From assembly GCF_024172085.1 (NCBI RefSeq), contig NZ_JAMZDZ010000001.1, positions 3,596,001 through 3,660,000 on the forward strand: 64,000 bases of DNA. The letters are read 5' to 3'. Made by a program: the position numbers and the translations under genes. Origin of the DNA: Hamadaea flava. GTDB lineage: Bacteria; Actinomycetota; Actinomycetes; Mycobacteriales; Micromonosporaceae. Shown piece by piece: positions 35,902-45,660 of this stretch. Numbering within the stretch: the stretch's first letter is position 1; every line of letters starts with the position of its first letter. The notes beneath the pieces were generated by a model, which saw nothing but the letters and a program-made list of their open reading frames with translations, made no database searches and was not told the origin of the DNA.

Positions 35902-36459
35902 TCAATTCGATCCGGCCCGCTGCCTCGGCAGAGTGACGTAACACTGCGCTTCACGGCCATACCAGCGAGTAGTCAATCCCCGGGGTGACATGCCCAGCCG
36001 GCGCATCACGGCGATCGATCGCTCGTTCGTGGGGTACGCCACCGCGTACACCTCCGCGACGCGGTACTGGTTCAGCGCCAGGTCCACTGCGCCGGTCGCC
36101 GCCTCGGTCGCGTACCCGTGGCCCCAGGAGTCCGGGTGCAGATGCCAGCCGACCTCGATCTCGCCCCGGCCCTCGGTCCCGTCGGACGGTTCGGGCAGCG
36201 GCCCGAGCAGCACCGTCCCGGCGACGACCCCGGACGCCTTGACCTCCATCGCCCAGGGGCCGTATTTGTGCTCGTTCTTCTCGTAGCGGGCCTGCCACCG
36301 AGCCATGACCGTCCGCGCCTCGTCAGGGCCCTGCAACGGCTGGTCCATCCCGATCCAGCGGGTGACCTCGGAGTGCCGGTAGATCTGGAAGACCCGGTCG
36401 AGATCGGCGGGGGTGTCGCGCCATTCCCGGACGATCAGGCGCTCGGTCTCGAAAATCAC
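35902..36459 (-). CDS. GNAT-family acetyltransferase (RimJ/RimL type)
   Basis: A 185-residue N-acetyltransferase of the Acetyltransf_3 group. It begins FETERLIVREWRDTPADL, shows EVGWHLHPDSWGHGYATEAA for acetyl-CoA binding, and NERSIAVMRRLGM at the end. It ends 24 bases upstream of dxr on the same strand and could be read into the dxr operon. The substrate is unknown. Confidence 0.88.
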   Translation of the reverse strand: MIFETERLIVREWRDTPADLDRVFQIYRHSEVTRWIGMDQPLQGPDEARTVMARWQARYEKNEHKYGPWAMEVKASGVVAGTVLLGPLPEPSDGTEGRGEIEVGWHLHPDSWGHGYATEAATGAVDLALNQYRVAEVYAVAYPTNERSIAVMRRLGMSPRGLTTRWYGREAQCYVTLPRQRAGSN

Positions 36460-36498
36460 CCGGCAACGGTAACCGTCTTCGCCCGCCCCCGAGTTTGC

Positions 36499-36559
36499 TG
36501 CAGATCACGGTTACGCATGCCATCCCGAGCGGTTGTGGCATGCGTAACCGTGATCTGCA
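36499..36559. terminator. Intergenic inverted repeat, family A copy 4
   Basis: Perfect 24-base arms (36499-36522 and 36536-36559) with a 13-base loop, the longest copy of the family. It lies just downstream of the MMPL gene stop (36565) and before the GNAT gene, both on the minus strand, so it probably ends the MMPL transcript. Confidence 0.75.
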
Positions 36560-36564
36560 CCTCT

Positions 36565-38712
36565 TTAGGCGGGGATGGTTTCCCGCGAGGGTGAGGGGTG
36601 GGGAGCTGCGGGGGCGTCGTGTTTGATGCCGAATCGGCGGTAGATCGCGCCGAGCGGACCGGGCGCCCACCAGTTCCACCGGCCGAGCAGTCGCATCGTC
36701 GCCGGAACCAGGATCATCCGGACGAGCGTCGCGTCCACGAGGATCGCGACCAGCATGCCGACGCCCATCATCTTCACGAACGCCATCTCGCCGGTGGCGA
36801 ACCCGCCGACCACGATCGCCAGCAGCAACGCGGCGGCGGTGATGATCCCGCCCGTGTGCTGTACGCCCCGAGCCACGGCCCTTGTGTTGTCGCCGGTGGC
36901 GTCCCACTCCTCCCGGATGCGGGAGAGCAGGAAGACCTCGTAGTCGGTGGCCAGGCCGAACAGGATCACCAAGATGAGCACCAGGTTGGTGGGATCGAGG
37001 AAGCCGGTGCTGGTGAAGCCCATCGCTCCGGCCAGGTGCCCCTCCTGGAAGCCCCACACGATCACACCGAAGCTGGCCCCGATCGAGATCAGGTTCATCA
37101 CGACCGCCTTGATCGGCAGCAGCACCGAGCCGAAGGCCAGGAACAGCAGCAGGAACGTCGCGCCGGCCATGATCAGAGCCGCCCAAGGCAGCCGTTCACC
37201 GAGGCTGTCCAGCAGGTCGAGATCCATCGCGGCCCGGCCGGCGACCTGCGTCTGCGTACCCGCGGGGGGCGGCAGGTCGCGGAGGTCGCGGACGATGGCC
37301 CGGGTGGCGGCCTCGGACGGGTCGCCGTCGTAGTCGACGCTCAGGAGAGTCACGCCGTCCTTGGTCGCGACCACGTCCGCGCCGGTCACTCCGTGGACCG
37401 CCCGAATCTGGTCCACGTAGGACGCCGGGGCGTCCCCCTTTACCAGCAGCTGGATCGGGTAGTCCGAGGTCGCCCCGGTGAAACCCGTGTCCAGCCGGTC
37501 GTTCACCGTGCGTACGGTGGAATCCGGGGGCAGCAGCCGCTCGTCGAACCCGCCGAAGCTGATCCGCAGCGCCGGCAACGCGATCGTGATCAGCACCGCG
37601 GCCACCGCGACGGCGTAGACCACCGGCCGCTTCATGACGCTGTGCGCCAGCCGGCCCCAGGTTCCCCGCTCCTCACTCGCGGATCCGGTCGCTGCTTTGC
37701 GCGTACCAAATGGGAGGCGAATGCGCCCCGCGTTGATCCGGGGACCGAGCAGGGCGAGGAACGCGGGAAGGACGGTCAGCGACGCGAGCATCGCGACGCC
37801 CACGGCCGCCATCCCGCCGAAGCCCATGGACCGCAGGAAGACCTGGGGGAACACGAGCAGCGACGAGAGTGCGAGCACGATCGTCAGGCCCGAGACCAGG
37901 ACCGTGCGCCCGGCGGTCTGGAGGGTACGCGTGATCGCGGCCTGGGTGTCGAGTCCGGCCGCGAGTTCTTCGCGGAACCGGCTGACGATGAACAACGCGT
38001 AGTCGATCGCCATGCCGAGACCGAGGATGGTGATGATGTTGATCGCGAAGACCGAGACGTCGGTCGCGTAGGTGATGAGCCGTACGGCGGCGAACGCGCC
38101 GAGCGTGGCGATCACCCCGACGATCAGCGGCGTGACCGCGGCGACCAGCCCGCGGAAGATGAACAGCAGCAACAGCAACAGAATCGGCATCGAGATGGTC
38201 TCGGCGAACGCGATGTCCTCACTGGTCTGCGAGTTGACCGACTTGAGGAACGCGATCGCCCCACCGACCTCGGTCGTCACGCCGGCCACGTCGAGCGACG
38301 GGCGCAGATCGTCGTAGACCTCGCGCTTGACGTCCTGGTCGTCGCCGTGCAGGCGGATCGCGGCGTAGGTGGAGCGGCCGTCGGTCGAGGTCATCCGGTT
38401 CGGATCCCAGAGGACCTCGGACACCTCGGGGTTCGACTTCAGACTCGTCAGAGTGCTCGTGACCGCGGCGGAGTAGTCGGCGATCTGCTTGCCGTCCGGC
38501 GCGGTGTAGAGCGCGATCAGATCGATGCTCTGGTCACCGAAGACTTCCTTGATCTTCACGGTGGCCTGGTAGGACTCGCTCGCGCGGTTCTCGAAGCCGC
38601 CGCCGGTCAGCTTGCCGAAGACCCCGGTGCCCCAGACCGCGCTGACGACGACCACGCCCAACGCCACGAGCAGGACAGGCCAGCGAAACCGCTGAATCAG
38701 CCTTCCCCACAT
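36565..38712 (-). CDS. MMPL/RND-family membrane exporter
   Basis: A 715-residue transporter with about 12 transmembrane helices in two six-helix blocks. Each block has one extracytoplasmic domain after its first helix. The proton-relay motifs are GLGMAIDYALFIVSRFREEL and FGLATDYEVFLLSRIREEW. Family members export lipids or antimicrobials. It is divergent from a tetR gene with a clear dyad in the shared promoter, so drug- or lipid-responsive repression is likely. Confidence 0.94.
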   Translation of the reverse strand: MWGRLIQRFRWPVLLVALGVVVVSAVWGTGVFGKLTGGGFENRASESYQATVKIKEVFGDQSIDLIALYTAPDGKQIADYSAAVTSTLTSLKSNPEVSEVLWDPNRMTSTDGRSTYAAIRLHGDDQDVKREVYDDLRPSLDVAGVTTEVGGAIAFLKSVNSQTSEDIAFAETISMPILLLLLLFIFRGLVAAVTPLIVGVIATLGAFAAVRLITYATDVSVFAINIITILGLGMAIDYALFIVSRFREELAAGLDTQAAITRTLQTAGRTVLVSGLTIVLALSSLLVFPQVFLRSMGFGGMAAVGVAMLASLTVLPAFLALLGPRINAGRIRLPFGTRKAATGSASEERGTWGRLAHSVMKRPVVYAVAVAAVLITIALPALRISFGGFDERLLPPDSTVRTVNDRLDTGFTGATSDYPIQLLVKGDAPASYVDQIRAVHGVTGADVVATKDGVTLLSVDYDGDPSEAATRAIVRDLRDLPPPAGTQTQVAGRAAMDLDLLDSLGERLPWAALIMAGATFLLLFLAFGSVLLPIKAVVMNLISIGASFGVIVWGFQEGHLAGAMGFTSTGFLDPTNLVLILVILFGLATDYEVFLLSRIREEWDATGDNTRAVARGVQHTGGIITAAALLLAIVVGGFATGEMAFVKMMGVGMLVAILVDATLVRMILVPATMRLLGRWNWWAPGPLGAIYRRFGIKHDAPAAPHPSPSRETIPA

Positions 38713-38766
38713 CGCGTACCTCCCCCTTCGCTCCAGCTTGCGTTAAGCTGTGAGCGCTGCTTAGTA

Positions 38767-38803
38767 GAGTTAACGCCGTTTACATTGCCAACGCCGTTAA
38801 CTC
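38767..38803. promoter_or_regulatory. Candidate TetR operator
   Basis: Arms GAGTTAACG (38767-38775) and CGTTAACTC (38795-38803) form a 37-base dyad. Inside, the near-palindrome AACGCCGTT occurs twice (38772-38780 and 38790-38798), 18 bases apart. It sits between the divergent MMPL and tetR start codons, where a TetR dimer pair could bind. Confidence 0.75.
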
Positions 38804-38826
38804 GTGTCAAGGGGATCGGGTGTTAC

Positions 38827-39513
38827 ATGGCGACGAACCGCCGGGAACGACAACGGGAAGCCACGAAGCAGGAGATCCGCGACGCGGCGCGGGCCCAGCT
38901 CACCGAGGGTGGCCCGGGTGCGATCTCGCTGCGGGCCATCGCCCGTGACATGGGTCTCACAGCCGCCGCGCTCTACCGCTACTACGACAGCCTCGACGCG
39001 CTCGTCGAAGACCTCTGCGCGGACCGCTACGACGCGCTCACCACCGAAGTGCTGGCTGCCCGCGACAACGGGGCCACTCCCCTCGACCAGCTACGCGAGG
39101 CCTGCCGCGCCTATCGCCGCTGGGCGCTGCGCAATCCCCACGAGTACGCACTGATCTGCGGCGAGCCCGTCATCGACACGATGCACACCCACGTCGAGCC
39201 GACGCCGAAAGGCGACGCCGCGATGCGGTTCACCCTGGCCTTCCTCGAACCGTTCACCGCCATCTGGCACGCCCGGACGACGCCGCCGCAGCCCCTCGTC
39301 CCCGGCGTCGCCGAGGCGCTCAGCGGACCGAACGTCGAAGCACTGCGGCAGGCGCTGCCGATCGAAGGCGTGGCCTTCTTCCTCATCGGCTGGACCCGGC
39401 TGGCCGGTGCGATCACCATGGAGATCTTCGGCCACCTGCGCTGGGCCACCGACGACGTCGAGCCGCTCTTCGAGCAGAACCTCGAAGACATGCTCCGCCA
39501 GCTCACCATGTGA
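38827..39513 (+). CDS. TetR-family regulator of the MMPL exporter
   Basis: A 228-residue TetR protein. The helix-turn-helix is at about residues 22-65 (AISLRAIARDMGLTAAALYR, then YYDSLDALVEDL). The C-terminal domain belongs to the TetR_C_13-like group (WALRNPHEYALICGEP). The ATG at 38827 directly precedes the basic N-terminus. Its divergent position and the operator dyad support control of the MMPL gene. Confidence 0.92.
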   Translation: MATNRRERQREATKQEIRDAARAQLTEGGPGAISLRAIARDMGLTAAALYRYYDSLDALVEDLCADRYDALTTEVLAARDNGATPLDQLREACRAYRRWALRNPHEYALICGEPVIDTMHTHVEPTPKGDAAMRFTLAFLEPFTAIWHARTTPPQPLVPGVAEALSGPNVEALRQALPIEGVAFFLIGWTRLAGAITMEIFGHLRWATDDVEPLFEQNLEDMLRQLTM

Positions 39514-39564
39514 ACCCGCGCCGCTCCCGGCCGGCGCTTTCGCGCTGGATCCTTTCGCGCTGGA

Positions 39565-41157
39565 TCAGTCCGCCGGGGTGGACGCCTGGGTGGGTGCTTT
39601 GGTGGAGCGGATCTCATGCCCCACGCTGGTGAGGCATTTGCCGCTCGCGAGGTTGAACTTCCAGCCGTGGAGCTGGCACGTGAGAACCTCGCCCTCGACG
39701 ATGCCGAACCGGGTGAGGTCGGCCTTGAGGTGCGGGCAGCGGCGCTGGAACTGCCAGCCGTTCATCACGATGTCCTCGGCGTCCGGCCGCTGCGACTCGT
39801 ACCAGCCTTCGGCGTACTGCAGGCGCTCCTCGGAGAGGCACTTGAAGAACGCGTAGACGAACTCGTTGTACTGCCCGATCCGGGCCGCGGAGAAGCGGCA
39901 AGAGAGGAACAGCGAGTTCACCCAGTCGCCTTCGTCGAGGTACAGCAGGTGCTCGATCAGCCGCCGCTCGGTCTTGAACCGGTAGCGCACCTTCTCGTCG
40001 GCGGCCGGGCGTACCTCCTTGCCCGGGAAGTCGACGACGATCGACTCGATGACCTCGCCCATCGGATCGGTCAGGTCGAACCGCACCGGTCCGCCGACGC
40101 CCTTGGCCAGATAGACCGACTCGTCCAGGAGCGGCTCGATGCGGTCCTTCATCCCGGCGAGGACGTCGATCTCGGGGTGCGACCAGCTCGCCTTCTCCCG
40201 CTCGATGACCACCCGCTGCCGGTCCCGGTACGCCTTGAGATGCGACTCCTTCTGCTCGAAGAACTCGCCGAGGTCGTCGACGGGGTGCGTCGTCGCGCAC
40301 GACTCCGTCGTGAGTTCGGAGACGGAGCCGGGGAGGAGGACGACGCCATTGGTTCCGCCCACCGCAGCGTATTCACGCATGAAGACGGACTGGTCGGGGA
40401 AGATGTTGCCCTCATCCCCGGCTGTGCTGCCTGTCCCGCCTGCGGCGGGCAAGTCGTTGAACTGCCACAGCTCGTCGTCGAGGAAGCACGGCGGGCCGGC
40501 GATCGGGAAGACCCAGTCGGCCTTGAGATCGGCGATGTAGCGCCAGGTGCGGTCGAACTGGCGGTCGCGCTTCTGCTTGCCGAACGCGGTCTTCGCCGAC
40601 TGGGGCAGCTCGTAGACCATCGGGTACCAGATGGCGCCGGAGAACTGGAGCATGTGCGCGTGCACGTGGCCCAGTTCGGCGAACCGGGTGAGGTCGGTCG
40701 GGCGGGCGTCGTTCTGGTTCAGCAGCCGCACGCCGTCGTGCTCCACCCACAGCGAGGAGTCCCCGATCGGGCCGTCGGTCGGCGAGATCAGGGCCTGGAT
40801 CATCACCTTGATCCCGCCGTCGAGTTCGTGCACCTCGTCGGACTTGGTCTTCAGGAAGCTGGTGAAGCCGAGGTCGCGCAGCTCGTCCTCGAGCTGGCTG
40901 GTCGGGTACTCCGGCAGCAGCACCGTCGCGGTCTTGTTCACGAACCGCTTGAGGTGCGCCGCGTCGAAGTGGTCGCGGTGCAGGTGGGAGACGTAGAGGT
41001 AGTCGCAGTCGCCCAGGGTTTCCCAGTCGAGCTGCGAGTTGTCGGGGAACGGGAACCACGACGCGAAGTACGCCGGGTTCACCCACGGATCGCACAGGAT
41101 GCTGCCCGCAGGCGTGTCGATCCGCATACTCGCGTGCCCCGTGCCCGTGATCCGCAC
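39565..41157 (-). CDS. MBL-fold and C-terminal Rieske [2Fe-2S] fusion protein
   Basis: A protein of about 530 residues. The N-terminal metallo-beta-lactamase-like domain carries SHLHRDHFDAAHL (HxHxDH) for a metal centre and later NQNDARP. The last 100 residues form a Rieske domain with RRCPHLKADL and LTCQLHGWKF as [2Fe-2S] ligands. A comparable domain pair, with Rieske first, occurs in CMP-N-acetylneuraminate hydroxylase-like proteins. The GTG at 41157 has GGGAG nine bases upstream. The substrate is unknown; a redox-coupled hydrolase or hydroxylase role is inferred. It is divergent from the small DUF2631-like gene. Confidence 0.86.
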   Translation of the reverse strand: MRITGTGHASMRIDTPAGSILCDPWVNPAYFASWFPFPDNSQLDWETLGDCDYLYVSHLHRDHFDAAHLKRFVNKTATVLLPEYPTSQLEDELRDLGFTSFLKTKSDEVHELDGGIKVMIQALISPTDGPIGDSSLWVEHDGVRLLNQNDARPTDLTRFAELGHVHAHMLQFSGAIWYPMVYELPQSAKTAFGKQKRDRQFDRTWRYIADLKADWVFPIAGPPCFLDDELWQFNDLPAAGGTGSTAGDEGNIFPDQSVFMREYAAVGGTNGVVLLPGSVSELTTESCATTHPVDDLGEFFEQKESHLKAYRDRQRVVIEREKASWSHPEIDVLAGMKDRIEPLLDESVYLAKGVGGPVRFDLTDPMGEVIESIVVDFPGKEVRPAADEKVRYRFKTERRLIEHLLYLDEGDWVNSLFLSCRFSAARIGQYNEFVYAFFKCLSEERLQYAEGWYESQRPDAEDIVMNGWQFQRRCPHLKADLTRFGIVEGEVLTCQLHGWKFNLASGKCLTSVGHEIRSTKAPTQASTPAD

Positions 41158-41289
41158 CGGTCCCGTCTCCCTCAGCTCGCATCGTCCGCGTCCCAGCCGA
41201 CTGCCGGGCGTAATCCCCCGCCCCGAGGCTACCGGACGCGTGGAGCATGCCAGACTAAGCACGTCAGCTTCGCTTGGAAGGACCGAACA

Positions 41290-41508
41290 GTGGCTGGAAC
41301 CGAACCGGTGACCTCCCCCGATCAGCACAAGCCCACGCCGGTCAAGGCCGCGCGGATCGCGGGCGTGTTCTCGATCATCGCCCTGCTGCTGATGACGCTC
41401 GGCAACCACGAAGGCCGTGTCGAGGACGTCTTCCTCGTCACGGTGGCCGGCATCATCGCGGCGCTGATCATCATCGACGCCGTGCTGCGGCGCAACGGGC
41501 TGCGCTGA
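41290..41508 (+). CDS. Small membrane protein, DUF2631-like
   Basis: A 72-residue protein with two transmembrane helices (ARIAGVFSIIALLLMTLG and FLVTVAGIIAALIIIDAVL) joined by a short NHEGRVED loop, and a charged N-terminus. This resembles the DUF2631 family found near dxr in actinobacteria. GGAAGGA is seven bases before the GTG. Function unknown. Confidence 0.8.
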   Translation: MAGTEPVTSPDQHKPTPVKAARIAGVFSIIALLLMTLGNHEGRVEDVFLVTVAGIIAALIIIDAVLRRNGLR

Positions 41509-41528
41509 GCGCTCGGCCAGCTCAAACG

Positions 41529-41563
41529 AAGATCGCCGCGCCCCTCCCGGGCGCGGCGATCTT
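41529..41563. terminator. Strong bidirectional terminator
   Basis: A perfect 15-base stem (AAGATCGCCGCGCCC at 41529-41543, matching 41549-41563) with a five-base loop, followed by a T/G-rich tail on the plus strand. It lies between the convergent DUF2631-like and DivIVA-like genes. Confidence 0.9.
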
Positions 41564-41574
41564 GTGTGTTCCGG

Positions 41575-42573
41575 TCAGTGGCGGCGGACGATGTCGCGTA
41601 CCTCACGCAACGCGGCGTCCACCTCGGCCTCGTAGTAGCCGCCTGGCACCAGGCTGAACTGGGCGGGATCGAGCTCGTTGTCCCCGATGGGCGCGCCCGG
41701 CTGACCCGCGAGCGCGCCGATGACGCCCTCGAAGAGCCGGTCGACCTGAGTGGGGTCGTAGCCGCTGCCGAACCGGCGCAGCTGGAAGGTCCGCCGCATC
41801 TGGTCGACCCGCTGGACGTCGGCCGCACCCGGGCCGGTCATCGCCGCCGCGGCCGGGCTGGTGAAGCCACCCTGCGGCGCGCCACCGTACGCCGGAGGCG
41901 GCGTGACCGGGCTGCCATAGGTGTTCCCGGGGGGCGGCGGGGCCGGCCGCTCGAACTCCGGACCCGGGCCGTAGCTGTCCCGCGACGGCGGCGGCGGAGC
42001 CTGGAAGCCCTGCGGCGCCTGCGGCGGCCGGTCGAACCCGCCGGGCGGGGCGGACGGCGGACGCTCGAACGCACCCGGCGGCGGGGGCGGCGGCATGCGC
42101 ATCTCGGTGGTCATGTCGGCCTTGCCGTGGCGGCCAGGATCGAAGCCAGGACCCCCGCCGACGCCGACCGGACCGCCGTCGTAGCCGCCGAACGTGGGCT
42201 CGGGCTCGAAACGCTGCGGCTGCGGGACCGGACGCGACGGCAGCGGCGGCTGCTGCGGGCCGCCCACCGGGGGAACCGGGCCGGGACGCTCGGTCGCCCG
42301 CAGCGCCTCACCCCGGCCGGGGCCCTTGGAACGCTCCTCCAGCTCGGCCAGCTGCCGCTCCACCCGGTCCAGGTGCAAGTCGACCTGCCACTCGTCGTAG
42401 CCGCCGAAGCGTACGCGGAACACGACGTCGTGGACCTCCTGCGAGCTGACATGCGCGCCCGGGACACCGTTCAGCGTGGCCTCCACCCGGTCGAGGAAGG
42501 TATCCACCTCATCAACCTTGTAGCCACGGCGTACGGCCCGCCGCCTGAAACGCTGGCCACCTTGCCCGCTCAT
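41575..42573 (-). CDS. DivIVA-domain-like protein with Pro-rich linker
   Basis: A 332-residue protein with four DivIVA-like half-repeats: [18 protein letters not shown] and [20 protein letters not shown] at the N-terminus, and [21 protein letters not shown] and [20 protein letters not shown] at the C-terminus. Between them lies a Pro/Gly-rich linker of about 170 residues. The DivIVA repeats suggest a role at the cell pole or septum, but no long coiled coil follows as in Wag31. The ATG overlaps the rlmN stop by ATGA. Confidence 0.75.
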   Translation of the reverse strand: MSGQGGQRFRRRAVRRGYKVDEVDTFLDRVEATLNGVPGAHVSSQEVHDVVFRVRFGGYDEWQVDLHLDRVERQLAELEERSKGPGRGEALRATERPGPVPPVGGPQQPPLPSRPVPQPQRFEPEPTFGGYDGGPVGVGGGPGFDPGRHGKADMTTEMRMPPPPPPGAFERPPSAPPGGFDRPPQAPQGFQAPPPPSRDSYGPGPEFERPAPPPPGNTYGSPVTPPPAYGGAPQGGFTSPAAAAMTGPGAADVQRVDQMRRTFQLRRFGSGYDPTQVDRLFEGVIGALAGQPGAPIGDNELDPAQFSLVPGGYYEAEVDAALREVRDIVRRH

Positions 42574-43730
42574 GCCGACTCCTCGCTAGCCGCCAACTGT
42601 CCACACGCTCCGTCGATCTCGCGCCCCCGCGTATCACGCACAGTAGTCGGGACTCCGGCCGCGCGCAGCCGCCGGACGAACTCCCGTTCCACGGGCTTGG
42701 GGCTCGCGTCCCATTTGCTACCCGGCGTGGGGTTGAGAGGGATCAAATTCACATGGGCCAGCCGCCCCGCCAGCAGCTTGCCCAGCAGGTCCGCGCGCCA
42801 AGGATGATCGTTGACGTCCCGGATCATCGCGTACTCGATGGAGACCCGGCGACCCGTTCGCGCTGCGTACGCCCACGCCGCATCGAGCACTTCGGCTACC
42901 TTCCAGCGCTGGTTCACCGGCACGAGTTCATCGCGAAGCTCATCATCGGGGGCGTGCAGCGACAACGCAAGAGTGACCGAGAGGTCCTCCTCGGCCAACT
43001 TCCGCATCGCGGGAACGAGGCCGACGGTCGAGACGGTGATGTGCCGCTGGGACAGGCCGAGGCCCTCCGGCGCCGGGCTCGTCAGACGGCGGACCGCCTC
43101 GATGACCCGGGGATAGTTGGCGAGCGGCTCACCCATGCCCATGAACACGACGTGACTGAGCCGGTTGGGGCTGCCGGGCACCCCGCCTGAGGCGGCGACA
43201 CCGGCGAGGTAGACCACCTGATCGACGATCTCGGCGACGGACAGGTTGCGGGTGAGCCCGGCCTGGCCGGTGGCACAGAACGGGCAGGCCATGCCGCAGC
43301 CTGCCTGGCTGGAGATGCACACCGTCACCCGGTCTGGATAGCCCATCAGGACGCTCTCGACCAGGGATCCGTCGTGCAACCGCCACAGCGCTTTACGGGT
43401 GGCGCCGTCGTCGCACTGCAATTCGCGTACGGGGGTGAGCAGGGGTGGCAGCAGATCGCCCGCGAGCCGGTCGCGGGCGGTGAGCGGGATGTCGGTCATC
43501 CGGGCCGGGTCCCGCTCGAGTCTGGCGAAGTAGTGCGTCGACAGCTGGGCGGCCCGGAACTCCTTCTCGCCGAGCGCGGCGACGGCCGCCCGGCGGGCGG
43601 CCAGATCAAGGTCGGCGAGGTGGCGCGGCGGCAGCTTGGCGCGATGCCGCGCCGGGGCCGCCGGTTCGCTCGCGCCTCGCTCCAGCACGATCGGCTTGCG
43701 GTCGACGGAGAGCAGCGGCAGTTCAGTCAT
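42570..43730 (-). CDS. rlmN: 23S rRNA/tRNA adenine-C2 methyltransferase
   Basis: A 386-residue radical SAM enzyme that methylates C2 of A2503 in 23S rRNA and A37 in tRNAs. The iron-sulfur motif is [20 protein letters not shown] is the SAM-binding GGE-like region, and two further Cys (GCGMACPFC region and IDGACGQL near the C-terminus) supply the cluster ligands and the methyl carrier Cys. An N-terminal tail of about 35 residues precedes the core. The ATG at 43730 is chosen; the upstream extension is not family-like. It belongs to the rpsB-to-rlmN stretch. Confidence 0.95.
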   Translation of the reverse strand: MTELPLLSVDRKPIVLERGASEPAAPARHRAKLPPRHLADLDLAARRAAVAALGEKEFRAAQLSTHYFARLERDPARMTDIPLTARDRLAGDLLPPLLTPVRELQCDDGATRKALWRLHDGSLVESVLMGYPDRVTVCISSQAGCGMACPFCATGQAGLTRNLSVAEIVDQVVYLAGVAASGGVPGSPNRLSHVVFMGMGEPLANYPRVIEAVRRLTSPAPEGLGLSQRHITVSTVGLVPAMRKLAEEDLSVTLALSLHAPDDELRDELVPVNQRWKVAEVLDAAWAYAARTGRRVSIEYAMIRDVNDHPWRADLLGKLLAGRLAHVNLIPLNPTPGSKWDASPKPVEREFVRRLRAAGVPTTVRDTRGREIDGACGQLAASEESA

Positions 43731-43797
43731 GGTCGTTCCAGTGTCCCACGCCGGAACCAGCGTCCGCGGCCTCGGTGGCGTCACTCACCGCAGACTC

Positions 43798-45021
43798 TCA
43801 GGAGGTGGGAGCGAGGATGGCGAACATCAGGTAGGCCGCCGGCAGCGCGAACAGAATCGAGTCCAGGCGGTCCATCAGGCCGCCGTGGCCCGGCAGCAGG
43901 TTGCTCATGTCCTTGATCCCGAGATCCCGCTTGAGCAGCGACTCCGCCAGGTCCCCGAGCACGCAGGCCACCGCGACGACCGCACCGAACAGCGCACCCC
44001 ACCAGGGCGCCACGTCCAGGGTCAGCCAGACCAGCACCGCCGAGCCGACGGCGGCCCAGACGATCGACCCGCCGAACCCCTCCCAGCTCTTCTTCGGGCT
44101 GATGGTGGGGGCCATCGGATGCTTGCCGAACAAGACGCCACTCACGAAACCGCCCGTATCCGACAGAATCACGGCGGCGAGCGTGCACAGGATGCGCCAC
44201 TGTCCGTCGTCGGCGGTGGTCATCGGGACGGCGAAGCCCAGCAGGAACGGGACGTACACCATGATCAGGGCGGAGGCCCCGATGTCGCGCTGATAGTTCG
44301 CCGGCCCGTCGGCCAGCCGCCACACGAAGACGGCGAGCACCGTGATCAGCAGGCCGAGACTCAGCGCCTCCAGCCCGCGGAACCAGGTCAGGCTCAGCAT
44401 GACCGCGCCGCCCACGATCAGCGGGATCAGCGGCGGGTTCGCGCCGGTCGGGCGGATCGCCCGGACCAGCTCCCAGATCCCGATCGAGCTGGCAGCGATC
44501 AGGATCAGCAGGAACCAGGGCTGCCGGGCGTAGAAGAGCACGCCCAGCACCGTCCCGGCCAGGCCGATCCCCACCGCGATCGACACCGGCACGTTCCGGC
44601 CAGCGGACCTGCGACGGCGTCCGCGCCGGCCCGGCTTCGACTCGGGCTCGGCCTCCGCGGCGGCTACGGTCTCCGACTCACTGGTACGCACAACGTCCGG
44701 CTCGGGCGCGCGCGCCGGTTCGGCCCGGCGCGCCGCCTCGGGCGTACGCGGAGAGTCGTTCCGCGGGGATTCGTTCCGCGGGGATTCGTTCCGCGGGGAT
44801 TCGTTCCGCGGGGATTCGTTCCGCGGGGATTCGTTCGTACGCGGAGACTCGTTCGTACGCATGGAGCGGCGCTCCCGCGGCGGCGGTTCGGCGGCCGCGG
44901 CCGGAGTGTCGTCGGAGCGGTCGAAGAAACCGCCCGCCGAGTCGTCCTCGCCGAGGCCACGCAGCCGGGCGTACGCGTTGGCGCCGGCGCCCCAGCCGGG
45001 GTCCGTCCCGTCCTCGCTCAT
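43798..45021 (-). CDS. cdsA: Phosphatidate cytidylyltransferase with repetitive N-terminal tail
   Basis: A 407-residue membrane enzyme that makes CDP-diacylglycerol from phosphatidate and CTP. About eight transmembrane helices follow an N-terminal tail of about 140 residues. The CDS signature is [20 protein letters not shown] near the C-terminus, and [12 protein letters not shown] precedes it. The tail contains NESPR units repeated by a 15-base DNA repeat and is Arg/Glu/Pro-rich, a feature of this organism rather than the catalytic core. It overlaps frr by ATGA. Confidence 0.95.
   Translation of the reverse strand: MSEDGTDPGWGAGANAYARLRGLGEDDSAGGFFDRSDDTPAAAAEPPPRERRSMRTNESPRTNESPRNESPRNESPRNESPRNESPRNDSPRTPEAARRAEPARAPEPDVVRTSESETVAAAEAEPESKPGRRGRRRRSAGRNVPVSIAVGIGLAGTVLGVLFYARQPWFLLILIAASSIGIWELVRAIRPTGANPPLIPLIVGGAVMLSLTWFRGLEALSLGLLITVLAVFVWRLADGPANYQRDIGASALIMVYVPFLLGFAVPMTTADDGQWRILCTLAAVILSDTGGFVSGVLFGKHPMAPTISPKKSWEGFGGSIVWAAVGSAVLVWLTLDVAPWWGALFGAVVAVACVLGDLAESLLKRDLGIKDMSNLLPGHGGLMDRLDSILFALPAAYLMFAILAPTS
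44761..44835 (-). repeat. 15-base tandem repeat in cdsA
   Basis: Five exact copies of the 15-base unit CCGCGGGGATTCGTT. It is in frame and encodes the repeated NESPR pentapeptide in the N-terminal tail of CdsA. Degenerate versions flank it (NDSPR on one side, TNESPR on the other). The copy number may differ between strains. Confidence 0.95.
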
Positions 45022-45575
45022 ACCTCGAGCAGCTCGGCTTCCTTGTGCTTGAGCAGCTCGTCGACGACCGCGGTGTACTTGTGCGTGAGGTCGTCCAGCT
45101 CCTTCTCCGCGCGTCGGCCCTCGTCCTCGCCCGCCTCGCCGTCCTTGACGATCCGGTCGAGCTCCTCCTTGGCCTTGCGGCGGATGTTGCGGACCGCGAC
45201 CTTCGAGTCCTCGCCCTTGCCCCGGGCGATCTTGATCATGTCGCGGCGGCGCTCCTCGGTCATCTGGGGGACGACGATCCGCAGAAGCGTGCCCTCGTTC
45301 GAGGGGTTGACCCCGAGGTCCGAGTCGCGGATGGCCTTCTCCATCGCGGCGAGCTGCGACGAGTCGTAGGGCTTGATGATGACCATGCGCGGCTCGGGCA
45401 CCGAGACCGACGCCATCTGGGGCAGCGGCGTGGGCGTGCCGTAGTAGTCGATCGAGATCTTGGAGAACATCGAGGCATTGGCGCGTCCGGTCCGGATCGC
45501 CGCGAACTCCTCCTTGGCGTGCTCGACCGCCCGGTCCATTCTCTCCTCGGCATCGAGGAGTGTGTCGTCGATCAC
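45018..45575 (-). CDS. frr: Ribosome recycling factor
   Basis: A 185-residue factor that splits post-termination ribosomes with EF-G, the standard length of the family. Recognisable parts are [37 protein letters not shown], and the helical end with [19 protein letters not shown]. The GTG at 45575 gives the family start [25 protein letters not shown] lies 11 bases upstream. It overlaps cdsA by four bases. Confidence 0.97.
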   Translation of the reverse strand: MIDDTLLDAEERMDRAVEHAKEEFAAIRTGRANASMFSKISIDYYGTPTPLPQMASVSVPEPRMVIIKPYDSSQLAAMEKAIRDSDLGVNPSNEGTLLRIVVPQMTEERRRDMIKIARGKGEDSKVAVRNIRRKAKEELDRIVKDGEAGEDEGRRAEKELDDLTHKYTAVVDELLKHKEAELLEV

Positions 45576-45660
45576 GGGCTTCGTCGCCTCCTTAGGCTGC
45601 TGTGCTTCGCTGTCGCGCCGCGTGGCGCGGTGGCTCACGTCTGGTCGGTTCCATCATCCG

